This document shows positions 42,820 to 52,866 of a stretch of DNA of 64,000 bases, piece by piece. The notes under the pieces are model-generated. The model was not told the DNA's origin and did no database searches. It saw only the letters and a program-made list of their open reading frames with translations. Source of the DNA: a bacterium (GTDB lineage Bacteria > Myxococcota_A > Bradymonadia > UBA7976 > UBA1532); NCBI GenBank assembly GCA_030427205.1, contig JAUHXC010000003.1:186001-250000 (forward strand). The letters run 5' to 3'. Numbering within the stretch: position 1 is the stretch's first letter; each line of letters opens with the position of its first letter. The position numbers and the translations under genes were made by a program.

Positions 42820-44289
42820 CTAGGATGACCGTCGGAGAAACAAGGACAGACTCGGGGGGTGCCGGTGCGTATCAAGAAGGGTGACGTCATCTTCACGGCC
42901 GATGCGTCGGGCTCGGTCAATCACATCATGATCTCGACCGCTCAGCGGCTCGGCTCGGCGTTTGGCAGCGGACGGGCCAGCTCGGTGCACGCGGCGATCG
43001 CCACCGGCCGCGGGCGCTACGTGGTCGAGTCGGTGGGCAGCGGCCTCAAGCACCAGAAGCTCAAGCCGGGGCGCTACCGCAGCTACAGCTACGTCGGGGC
43101 CCATAGCCAGGAGATTCGCGAGCGCGCGGTGGAGCTGGCGCTGGCGTACGAGGAGAACGAAGACTACGGGCGCTACAACTTCGCCCGGGCGGCCCGCTCG
43201 CCGTTCATGCCGCACAAGCCGACCCGCGGGGTGGGCAACCGGCACAACTCGGTGTTCTGCTCGAGCTTCGTCTGGCTCTGCCTGACCGAGGCGGCGGAGG
43301 AGATCCTGGGTCGCCCGATCATCCGCGGCGGGCACTCCCAGATCGGCCCCCGCGACCTGGAGGGCAAGATCCGCAATGACCGGGCCGGCTGGTTCCGCCG
43401 CTATGGTCACGCGATCGACTTCGGCGGCAGCGGCGACTGGTACCACTGAGCCGCCCCGTCGCGGCGCCGACGGGGCGCCGCGCGGCACCGCCCGTCGCGA
43501 AGCCCTCGGCGCAACCGTCGCCGAACACCCCGCGTATTCGAAGACCTCCAGCGAACGGACCATGCCCGCGCCGTGGTGTAGTCGATCACCGAGGGCCTTG
43601 GCCCGCGGGCCGTCGCAAGTGCGGGCGAGCATCTTGGGGCGGGCCTTGGCCAGGGCGGCGTCGTAGCGAGCGGCGTACGCTCGGGCCTGGACATGCACCC
43701 CCACCGGCATCATGCCCTCGTCCTGCCAGGGGAACTCATCCGGCTGCTCGGCCAGCGCCGCCGCGGCGAACGTCGGGCGGGCGTAGCGAGCGAGCCACGC
43801 TTCGAGGGCGTCTTGATAGGCCGCGCAGCCGCCGGCGGTGCGCGATACCGGGACGAGCGCCTCGACGGCCTCGGTGAGCACCCGCATGGCGTCCAGCGCC
43901 TTCTCCTGCGCGAGCTGCACCGTCCAGTGACTCAGGTCTTCGCCCATCCATCCAAGGGCCCGGAAGACCGCGCGGTCGACCTTTTCGACGAAGGCCGGAT
44001 CGCCGTCGCAGCGGTCGAGGATCGGCGCCGCGAAGAACTGGGCGACCGCGGCGCGGAAGCGCCCCTCCGCCGCGAACGGCTTCGCCTCGCGATCGGCCGC
44101 GCGCAGCGTCAGGGCGAAGGCGTCGTCGCGCAGGGCGCGGAAGACATCGAGTCGCAGCCTCTCGCCGTCGCGCTTCACCTCACGCACCGCCCCGTGGCGT
44201 TCGTACCAACCCCCGAGCATCTTCGCCGTGGCGGCGCCGGTCCGTGGTGCCGGACGCGTCGCGTCGCCGGGCACGTCGCCGAGTACCAT
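42820..44289 (-). CDS. Unknown helical protein whose frame runs antisense through the neighbouring gene
   Basis: The frame is 489 codons long. The first ~265 residues look real: they are charged, helical and have normal codon bias (RLDVFRALRDDAFALTLRAA, HWTVQLAQEKALDAMRVLTE), with two cysteines. I recognise no family. From about residue 280 on, the frame lies opposite the better-supported papain-fold gene and its amino acids look like a shadow (RRAVPRGAPSAPRRGG). A hairpin between the genes (43452-43477) is where one would expect this gene to end. Either the 3' end was lost or frameshifted, or the overlap is genuine. Its ATG is 7 nt after the upstream lipoprotein stop. Confidence 0.4.
   Translation of the reverse strand: MVLGDVPGDATRPAPRTGAATAKMLGGWYERHGAVREVKRDGERLRLDVFRALRDDAFALTLRAADREAKPFAAEGRFRAAVAQFFAAPILDRCDGDPAFVEKVDRAVFRALGWMGEDLSHWTVQLAQEKALDAMRVLTEAVEALVPVSRTAGGCAAYQDALEAWLARYARPTFAAAALAEQPDEFPWQDEGMMPVGVHVQARAYAARYDAALAKARPKMLARTCDGPRAKALGDRLHHGAGMVRSLEVFEYAGCSATVAPRASRRAVPRGAPSAPRRGGSVVPVAAAAEVDRVTIAAEPAGPVIADLALQVAGADLGVPAADDRATQDLLRRLGQAEPDEARAEHRVVPVAHPAGRLVRHERRAGRPGEVVAPVVFVLLVRQRQLHRALANLLAMGPDVAVAAVAPRLELLVLEAAAHRLDHVAPAAGGDRRVHRAGPSAAKRRAEPLSGRDHDVIDRARRIGREDDVTLLDTHRHPPSLSLFLRRSS
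42859..43449 (+). CDS. YiiX-like permuted papain-fold (NlpC/P60 superfamily) protein
   Basis: Protein of 196 residues. RIKKGDVIFTADASG opens the fold, SSVHAAIATG holds the candidate catalytic His near residue 44, and RHNSVFCSSFVWLC holds the candidate Cys near residue 132. The GDVIF...H...C order is that of circularly permuted papain-like YiiX/NlpC enzymes, which cleave amide or thioester bonds. There is no signal peptide, so it should act in the cytosol. The start is a GTG just after a G-run; a GTG at 42865 is also possible. It converges with the preceding unknown gene. Confidence 0.65.
   Translation: MPVRIKKGDVIFTADASGSVNHIMISTAQRLGSAFGSGRASSVHAAIATGRGRYVVESVGSGLKHQKLKPGRYRSYSYVGAHSQEIRERAVELALAYEENEDYGRYNFARAARSPFMPHKPTRGVGNRHNSVFCSSFVWLCLTEAAEEILGRPIIRGGHSQIGPRDLEGKIRNDRAGWFRRYGHAIDFGGSGDWYH
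43452..43477. terminator. Strong GC hairpin after the YiiX-like gene
   Basis: Perfect 10-bp stem CGCCCCGTCG/CGACGGGGCG with a 6-nt loop, 2 nt past the TGA. There is no T-tract. It is a plausible bidirectional terminator between two convergent genes. Confidence 0.5.
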
Positions 44290-44296
44290 CCGGTGC

Positions 44297-45880
44297 CTAT
44301 CGCTGCGCGATCACGCTCACGGCGAGCAGCAGGATGGGCGGGCCCTGGTCGTCGACCCGCACGGGCCAGACCTGTTGCGCGTCCAACGCGGCGCGCAGAT
44401 CGGCGCCGTTGACGCTCACCGCGCCGATGGCGTCGTCGTTGAAGAGGTCGCGATCGGTCAGCTCGATCCGCAGCCGCAGATCGACGTCGGCGGCCATGGG
44501 CACGTCTCGCCAGATCACGTCGGGCCATGTCGGCGTGAAGCTGTCGGGGAACTCGCCGAGCGCGATGTCGAGTGGTTCGCCGTCGACGAAGAGCGTCGCC
44601 GTGCCGGCGGGATCGGGCGCGTCATAGGCGTCGAGGATGTCCTGACCGAAGACACGCAGCAGCGCGGTGATCGGATCGGCGGCGCCGAGCGCCGCGCCCA
44701 CCGCGTCGAGGGCGCCGGCGCCGACGGCGCCGTTGGGGCCGTCCCAGGGCATGCCGTTCGGCTTTGCCGGCGAGATGAAGACCTGCTCGACGATGACCGT
44801 GGCCCGGGGCCAGTCACAGAAGCCATCGTCGCCGCAGACCAGCCCCGCCTCACAGCCCACCGACGCGCAGCCCGGTACACATACGAAAGGCCTTTGCCAG
44901 TCGGCGCAGACCCAGCCCGGTCGGCAGGGGGTGGCATCGCATGGCTGGCCACAGATGCTGGCGCCGCCCGCCTCCAGAGCGCAGATGGCATCCGGCCCGC
45001 AGTCGGCGTCGTCGAGGCAGTCTTCGAAGCAGAAGCCACCCGGGATGTCTTCGGGGGGCATGCAGGTGTCATTCTGGCAGTCGCTGTCTTCGCGGCATGC
45101 CTCGGCAGGCCCTGCCAGATCCCGACAGCGGCCGCCGTCGCAGCGACTGCCCGCGGGGCATGGCGCGTCCTCGTCGGCTCGGCCGTCGCAGTCGTCGTCG
45201 GCGCCGTCGCAGCGCTCGGCGACGGGCGCGCACATCGGCGGCGCGCAGGCCCCGTCGATCCGGCAGTCGAGGCCCGGCCGGCAGCCGGCGAGCGCGCAGT
45301 CTGGCAGGCAGACGAGGCGGTCGTCGATGTCGGCGCAGATCCAGCCCGGTCGGCAGGGTCCGCCTTCACAGCGCTCGACGCAGGTGGGCTCGCCGTCGAC
45401 CTCGGTGACGCACGCGGCGTCTTCGCCGCAGTCATCATCGCTCGCGCAGCCGATGACACACCGACCGCCGGGATCGGCGATGCAGCGGCCGAGCCGGCAG
45501 TCGCCGTCGGTCTGGCATGGCCCGCCCGGACCGCTGCGAACGGGCTCGGGCTCGCCCACGTCCGGGGCTTCGGGGTCGGGTCGCGCTGCGTCGGGTGCGG
45601 GCTCGGGCTCGGGGCTGCTCGCGTCGTGTTCGAGTTCACCGAAATCGGGGCCCGCGTCGAGGGCGTGCAGCGCGCCATCTTGCGCGGCCCGGCACGACCA
45701 ATCGTCGCCCGACGGGCCGCAGACGAAACCCGGCGCACAGGCGAAGGCGGCGAGCCGGCAGTCGCCGTTGCCCGGCGTATCGTCGGGCGAGCCCCCGCCG
45801 CCGATGGGCGCGCAACCCAACGCGACGCACCCGATCGCGAAGACATACCCCAGGCCCGATGACCGATTCGCGTATCGCAC
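44297..45880 (-). CDS. Cys-rich lipoprotein with C-terminal C2-like region
   Basis: Lipoprotein of 527 residues. The GTG start has GGAG 7 nt upstream. The signal YVFAIGCVALGC ends in a lipobox. A Pro/Glu/Asp-rich linker (SSPEPEPAPDAARPDPEAP) leads to about eight disulphide-rich units (CQTDGDCRLGRC, GCASDDDCGEDAAC, CDGADDDCDGRADED), including Stigma1/MopE-like 'ERCDGxDDDCDGxxDE' units. The final ~180 residues (ATVIVEQVFISPAKPNGMPW to the end) form a cysteine-free beta domain with DVDLRLRIELTDRDLFNDDAIG, reminiscent of a C2 fold. Outer-surface location is inferred. Confidence 0.75.
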   Translation of the reverse strand: MRYANRSSGLGYVFAIGCVALGCAPIGGGGSPDDTPGNGDCRLAAFACAPGFVCGPSGDDWSCRAAQDGALHALDAGPDFGELEHDASSPEPEPAPDAARPDPEAPDVGEPEPVRSGPGGPCQTDGDCRLGRCIADPGGRCVIGCASDDDCGEDAACVTEVDGEPTCVERCEGGPCRPGWICADIDDRLVCLPDCALAGCRPGLDCRIDGACAPPMCAPVAERCDGADDDCDGRADEDAPCPAGSRCDGGRCRDLAGPAEACREDSDCQNDTCMPPEDIPGGFCFEDCLDDADCGPDAICALEAGGASICGQPCDATPCRPGWVCADWQRPFVCVPGCASVGCEAGLVCGDDGFCDWPRATVIVEQVFISPAKPNGMPWDGPNGAVGAGALDAVGAALGAADPITALLRVFGQDILDAYDAPDPAGTATLFVDGEPLDIALGEFPDSFTPTWPDVIWRDVPMAADVDLRLRIELTDRDLFNDDAIGAVSVNGADLRAALDAQQVWPVRVDDQGPPILLLAVSVIAQR

Positions 45881-46100
45881 GGCGTTGCTCCATCGCCCGT
45901 TTCGCAGACCATAACAAGCTGGCGCTGAGTGGACGAGGCTGGGCCATGACACGCCATAACAGCCGGGGCGCCGCTTCGATGTGGTGCTGCGCGATGCCAG
46001 CCGAGCGCGGCCCCATTGAGCGCGGCCCCGATTGAGCGCGCGGCGGGCCTGTGCGATACCCGCCGCCCACACCCCGCGCGGGAGGTCGACCATCATCGCC

Positions 46101-47684
46101 TTGCTCTCGTCCCTCGTCGGCGCGCTCGCGCTGGGCTTCGGCGTACCGCCCATCGACAGCGTGACCGCCATGACCGACAACGTTCGCCAAGGCCTGGCCC
46201 GCAGCGCGGTGCAGCCGCTGGCCGCCGAGTGGGCCGTCGCGCCTGACGCGGTGCTCGATAGCCTGCGCCTGGCCCTCGGCGCCTCGGCCCGCGCCGACGA
46301 CCCCCGGGCCACCTTCTTGATCGGCGCCGATGATCGGACGTTCCAGGTGGGCCTGCGGGCGATGGTCGGTCCGATGCCGCCGGCCGATCTGACGCCGCGG
46401 GAGGCCCGCGCGTGGCTCGGCGCCGCGGGCGACGACGCCTTGATCGCCATCGCCGACGCCCGGCGGGTGCATCGCTTGCTGCGCACGACGGGCCTGCCGG
46501 CGGCCGGCGGCCTGAGCGGCGCGCGGCTCGAGCGGGCGTTCGAGGCCGTCCGCCAGACCGTGCTCGGCGCCGCGATCCGCGGGCTGCGCTACGAGACGAT
46601 GTCGGTCGACGACGGGACGCAGCGGCTGGCGGTTGTGCCCATCGTCGCGCAGGCGGGCGATCCGCGCGGGATGGCACCGGCCGAGATGGCTCAGATCTGG
46701 GGTCGACCGCTGCGGTGCGCGCCGGGGGACGAGCTGCTCTTCCCGATCGACGACGATCGCCTGCTCGCGCTCGTGCTGCAGGCGATCGGCGCGGGCGGGC
46801 CGCCGCTGTATGCCTTCGACGGGTCGCCGACCCATGGCGCTCAGGCGCTGACCCGCTCCAGGGCGTTGGCCGATGGCGCGCGGCCGTCGTCGGCGCCGGC
46901 CCATACCGCGCAGGCCGGCGTGCCGGTGGATCGTTGGCGGCGGCTGCGGCCCGACTCGAAGGCGCTCATCGCCGGCGTGCCGGGGGCCAAGGCCGACGCC
47001 ATCTGGACGGCGCTTACGGCGCGCGCCGCCGAGACCGGCTGGCATCCGGTGCTTCTCGGGCCCGTCGACGAGGCGTGGACGATGACCGCCGACGGCGCGC
47101 AGTTCACGGATTCGGGTCTGGCGGCCGGCTGGCACTATGGCGGCACCCCCGGCTCGGCCCTGGGCGCCGCGGCCGGCCCCCTGTCGTCGGGACCCGGTCT
47201 CACCCTGGAAGAGTTCCTCACCGCGCACGGCGCGCCGCCCAGCGCGCCGCCGACCACCGAACCGCCGGCGACGCCCCGGCATCCAGTGCCCTGGCCCGCC
47301 GCCCGCTGGGCCGACGCGCCGGGCAGCCTCGGCCGGATCCCGGACGGCGCCTTCCGCCGGGTCTACATCGCGCTGGTGCCGACCGACGCGCCGTGGAAGG
47401 TGCCGGCGTGGCTGGCGACTTACGCGGCGGGCGAGAGCACCCCCTCGAATACCGCGCTGGTGCTGCTCGCCCGGCGGCTGCACCGCCAGCACGGCGCGGT
47501 GGTCTACGGCGCCGGGCCGGCGAGCGTCAGCTTCCGCCTGCCCGCGCCGCCGAGCGCCGAAGGCATGGCTGAGCTGTACGCGCTCTGCCGCCGCGTCTGC
47601 CCCGATGTCTTCGGCGAGGTCACCGCGAAGGCGTTCGCCGCGGCGCGGGCCGCGGGGCGTGACCTCTACTTCTGGTGGGATTGA
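46101..47684 (+). CDS. DUF4253-containing protein
   Basis: Protein of about 527 residues. The C-terminal third matches DUF4253: VDRWRRLRPDSKALIAGV with ETGWHPVLLGPVDE, then ALVPTDAPWKVPAWLATYAAGE, a HGAVVYG strand and the closing RDLYFWWD. DUF4253 occurs widely in toxin-immunity-like neighbourhoods. The N-terminal ~300 residues are an Ala/Leu-rich helical region after a hydrophobic segment (LLSSLVGALALGFGV). No ATG fits: a GGAGG at 46081 precedes two ATC codons and then TTG 46101, which I take as the start. TTG 46032 is in frame but lacks a ribosome site. Confidence 0.55.
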   Translation: MLSSLVGALALGFGVPPIDSVTAMTDNVRQGLARSAVQPLAAEWAVAPDAVLDSLRLALGASARADDPRATFLIGADDRTFQVGLRAMVGPMPPADLTPREARAWLGAAGDDALIAIADARRVHRLLRTTGLPAAGGLSGARLERAFEAVRQTVLGAAIRGLRYETMSVDDGTQRLAVVPIVAQAGDPRGMAPAEMAQIWGRPLRCAPGDELLFPIDDDRLLALVLQAIGAGGPPLYAFDGSPTHGAQALTRSRALADGARPSSAPAHTAQAGVPVDRWRRLRPDSKALIAGVPGAKADAIWTALTARAAETGWHPVLLGPVDEAWTMTADGAQFTDSGLAAGWHYGGTPGSALGAAAGPLSSGPGLTLEEFLTAHGAPPSAPPTTEPPATPRHPVPWPAARWADAPGSLGRIPDGAFRRVYIALVPTDAPWKVPAWLATYAAGESTPSNTALVLLARRLHRQHGAVVYGAGPASVSFRLPAPPSAEGMAELYALCRRVCPDVFGEVTAKAFAAARAAGRDLYFWWD

Positions 47685-47703
47685 CCGCGCGGGCGCCGCG
47701 CGT

Positions 47704-50697
47704 TCAGTCGGCGGGGTCGGGCTCGGCGGGGTCGGGCTCTACAAGCGCCGGCGCGGGCGGCGCGCCGGGGCAATCGGCGGTGGCCAGACACGGGTCGGCG
47801 GCGGTCTCGCCGGTGGCGAAGAAGCGGGCCACCATCTCCGCCAGCGCCGGCTCGCCCTGAAGGCCGTGGGCGCCCTGGGGGTCGCTATGGGCGATACGCA
47901 GCGCGCTCTCACCGCGCTCGCCGGCGTCGATCGTCTGCCGCAGCGGCGGATCGTAGACCCGCTCGCCGAGCGGCGTGCCCGGCAGCTGGTCGACGTCGAG
48001 CAGCGGCGCGCGGCGCGGCAGGCCCTCGACGACGCCCTCGTCGAGCAGCAGCGCGTCGACCGCGTCGCCGGGGGTCCACAGGCCCGCGGCGCGCCCCACG
48101 GCCAGGGCGCCGGCGGTCGGGAAGCGCGGATCACCGGCGGTGGCCATGAGCAGCACGTCGGCCCCCGGCTCACCGCCGCCGGGCGCGACCCGCGGCTCGG
48201 CGAAGAGCCGCCGGGCGTAGTTGATGGGGTCGGCCGGCTCGAGCACCGTCTGCAGGATGAGCACGAATCGACGGAAAGCCGGCCCCTGGCGGTCGACGGC
48301 CCAGCCGTTGCCCAGCGCCACCAGCGGCGACTGCGGCGCGAACAGCGCGCCGAGCAGCTCGACGGCGTAATCGAAGTTGACCTGCGTCGGCGGGTCGAGC
48401 CCGGGCAGCTCGAGCCGCAAGCGGTCGCCGAGGCCGGTGGTCGGCTGCTCGGCCTCCAGCCACAGCCGGCGGTCGTTGCCGGTGAGCGCGTCGGTGCCGA
48501 TCGACAGCCGGAAGCCCCCGTCGTCGGCCGCGCGGGTGCTCACCCGCTGCCCGGTGCTCAGGTTGGTGAGCACCACCGGCTGGCCCGCCGGCAGCGGCGG
48601 CAGCTGCAAGACCGGCATGCCCAGCCGCGCCTCGGGGTCGGCGTGGGCCACCCGGTCGAGCGCGTTGGTCCAGACCGAGACCAGCGTGCCCCGCCGATCC
48701 TGCCCGCCCGGGCCGACCTCGGGCAGGCCGATGACCAGCGGACCCAGCGTCGGCAGGATGAAGCCCTCGGTGATCGAGGGGTGGGCGCTGCGCACGAAGA
48801 GGTCGGTCAGCCCGCCGGGCGGTGAGATCGGGGCCAGCGAGACGAGGCTCGGCTCGAGGCCGCCGACGATGGTCGTCAAGAGCGCGCCATAGCCCTCGCC
48901 GCCCATGTGCAGCGCGGCGCCCGGTCCGCCGAAGTCGACCTCGCCGTCGTCGTCGAAGTCGCCGGCGACGCTGCTGCGCACCGCCGGCCGGGTGCGCCAG
49001 GTGCGGCCGTCGAAGCTGCGCAGCACCCGCACGAGCTGCAGCCAGTCGAGCGCGCTCTGGCGGATGACATCCCGGGTATGCAGCGCGTCGACGGTGAGGG
49101 TGTCGACGCCGGGGTCGGCCACGCCGTCGCCGTCGAGGTCACGCGCCCGATGCCGCGCGAGCACCGCGTCGAAGCGCTCGACCCCGAAGGCGTCGACGCC
49201 CACCGGGCCGTGCCCCACCGCGTCGATGGCGCAGGTCGCCAGCCCCCAGCGGGCGAAGCGGCCGGCCTGCTTCAGCGCGTCGAGCCGCGAGCCCTTGAGG
49301 TCGTGGGCCCACAGCACCACCGGCGCCGGGCGGGTGCGCGGGTCGCGGGGCACGGCGCACCAGAAGGGCACCTCGGCCAGCACCGCCGAGAGCGTGCCCT
49401 CGTCGACGTCGACCCGCCACGCCTCGTCGTCGTCCCCCGGCACCGGGCGCAGGCCGCTGCGGATCTCGTCGAGCCGCTCGAGGCAGCCGGCGTCGTCGAC
49501 CCGCACCGCGCCGAGCGCCGCCAGCCGCGTGGGGCCGCCCTGGTCGCGATCGTCGAGCAGGTAGGGCACCGCGACGCTGCCGGCGACCACCTGGGCCACC
49601 GCCTGCCACTCGGCCTCGATACGCGCCGCCTCGGCCGTGTCCTCGCTCAACCGGGCGCCAATGCCCGCCAGCCGTCCGGCGGGCAGCGCGAGCACGTCGG
49701 GGTCGCTCGACTCGACGAGCCCCGCGGGCACGCACTGTTCGAGCCAGTCGAAGGGCCCCTCGCCGTAGAGCCCCGCCCGCAGCGTATCGAGGTCGCGGTT
49801 GGCGCTCTGGGTCGTGAAGACCCAGGCGAAGGCGACGTTCTCCAGGCCGACGCCGTGGGGCGCGAGCGCCTCGGGCAGCCGGGTCAGCGCGTCGGCGTGC
49901 TGGATGTGATGGATGAACGGAAACGGCGAGCGCACCGGCTGGCCGTCGAGCCCGACGACCCGGTCGGTGAGCACCACCGCGTAGCGCCGCCCGGGCCGCA
50001 GCGGCACCACCGGCCGCAGGATCAGCGCCCGGGTCTGCTGCTCGTAGTAGGTGATCGGGCGGCCGTCGGCGTCGGTATCGGCCACGTCGAGCAGGCCGTC
50101 GTGGTCGGTGTCTTCGCCCTCGTCGAGCACGCCGTCGCCGTCGAGGTCTTCGTCGACGGTCTCGACGACCAGGTTCTCGGCGTCGGGCCGCGGGTTGCGC
50201 GGGAACGCCACCGTCTCGGGGTCGACGTGGTCGACGGGAAAGTAGCCCCGCCCCAGATCGAGCGGGATGCGCTCGCCGAAGGTCGACCCCTCGCTGACGT
50301 CGACGACGACGATCGGATCATCGGCGAAGTCGCGCCCCTGCCCGTTGAGGCGGCGCATATCGAGCGGCGCCTCGAAGCGCACGCTGATCGCGCCGAACGT
50401 GCCGAAGCCGTCCAGGTCGAGCGCCGCCTGCCGCAGCCGGCGCTCGGCGGCCGAGGGGGCGAGCAGCGACAGGTTGAGCCGCAGCCCGGTCGGTGAGCCC
50501 GGGTCGGGGCGGGTGAGCAGGTCGTTGGGGAAGGGGATGTCGGGCAGCGGCAGCGTATCGAGCTGGAAGACGACCTGCGGCCCGCTGCCGCCGGGGGACG
50601 GGCGCAGCCCCTCGGGCGGCTCGTCGGGCAGGCAGCCGATCAGCGCGAAGGCCGCGGCGAGGGCCGCGCAGCGGGAGAGCGGGGCAGGGGTACGCAT
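47704..50697 (-). CDS. Large lipoprotein, VolA/virulence-lipase-like
   Basis: Lipoprotein of 997 residues with lipobox LIGC at residues 19-22. The mature N-terminus has LPLPDIPFPNDLLTRPDPG and PTGLRLNLS, the opening of VolA/Pla-type extracellular lipases. Ca-loop-like EDLDGDGVLDEGED and DTDHDGLLD units follow. The middle has an alpha/beta-hydrolase appearance: VVLWAHDLKGSRLDAL and IDAVGHGPVG. Where a GxSxG nucleophile would be expected the sequence reads HMGGEGYGALL, so activity is doubtful. The C-terminus has further cysteines and a Pro/Glu/Asp tail. Probably exposed on the outer membrane. Convergent with the DUF4253 gene. Confidence 0.7.
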   Translation of the reverse strand: MRTPAPLSRCAALAAAFALIGCLPDEPPEGLRPSPGGSGPQVVFQLDTLPLPDIPFPNDLLTRPDPGSPTGLRLNLSLLAPSAAERRLRQAALDLDGFGTFGAISVRFEAPLDMRRLNGQGRDFADDPIVVVDVSEGSTFGERIPLDLGRGYFPVDHVDPETVAFPRNPRPDAENLVVETVDEDLDGDGVLDEGEDTDHDGLLDVADTDADGRPITYYEQQTRALILRPVVPLRPGRRYAVVLTDRVVGLDGQPVRSPFPFIHHIQHADALTRLPEALAPHGVGLENVAFAWVFTTQSANRDLDTLRAGLYGEGPFDWLEQCVPAGLVESSDPDVLALPAGRLAGIGARLSEDTAEAARIEAEWQAVAQVVAGSVAVPYLLDDRDQGGPTRLAALGAVRVDDAGCLERLDEIRSGLRPVPGDDDEAWRVDVDEGTLSAVLAEVPFWCAVPRDPRTRPAPVVLWAHDLKGSRLDALKQAGRFARWGLATCAIDAVGHGPVGVDAFGVERFDAVLARHRARDLDGDGVADPGVDTLTVDALHTRDVIRQSALDWLQLVRVLRSFDGRTWRTRPAVRSSVAGDFDDDGEVDFGGPGAALHMGGEGYGALLTTIVGGLEPSLVSLAPISPPGGLTDLFVRSAHPSITEGFILPTLGPLVIGLPEVGPGGQDRRGTLVSVWTNALDRVAHADPEARLGMPVLQLPPLPAGQPVVLTNLSTGQRVSTRAADDGGFRLSIGTDALTGNDRRLWLEAEQPTTGLGDRLRLELPGLDPPTQVNFDYAVELLGALFAPQSPLVALGNGWAVDRQGPAFRRFVLILQTVLEPADPINYARRLFAEPRVAPGGGEPGADVLLMATAGDPRFPTAGALAVGRAAGLWTPGDAVDALLLDEGVVEGLPRRAPLLDVDQLPGTPLGERVYDPPLRQTIDAGERGESALRIAHSDPQGAHGLQGEPALAEMVARFFATGETAADPCLATADCPGAPPAPALVEPDPAEPDPAD

Positions 50698-50768
50698 GGC
50701 CGGCAGGATACCCCCGCCGGCGGCCGAGCGCGAGCGGGCCAGCCGCGGTCGCTGGCCGGCCGAGGCCA

Positions 50769-52775
<2,007 letters not shown>

Positions 52776-52866
52776 GGTGCGCTCCGCCGATCGTGCGGTT
52801 CAGCGGCCGGCCCGTCTGTTCACGGGGGCGCGACCGCCATCGCGGTATCACGGCAGTCCCGCGCCA

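Noticed and set aside
42596..42820. Minus-strand 74-residue open frame ending FVVEQLSGIPAG
   Set aside because: The C-terminal part looks mildly protein-like, but there is no ribosome site, family or conserved motif. It overlaps hairpin sequence.
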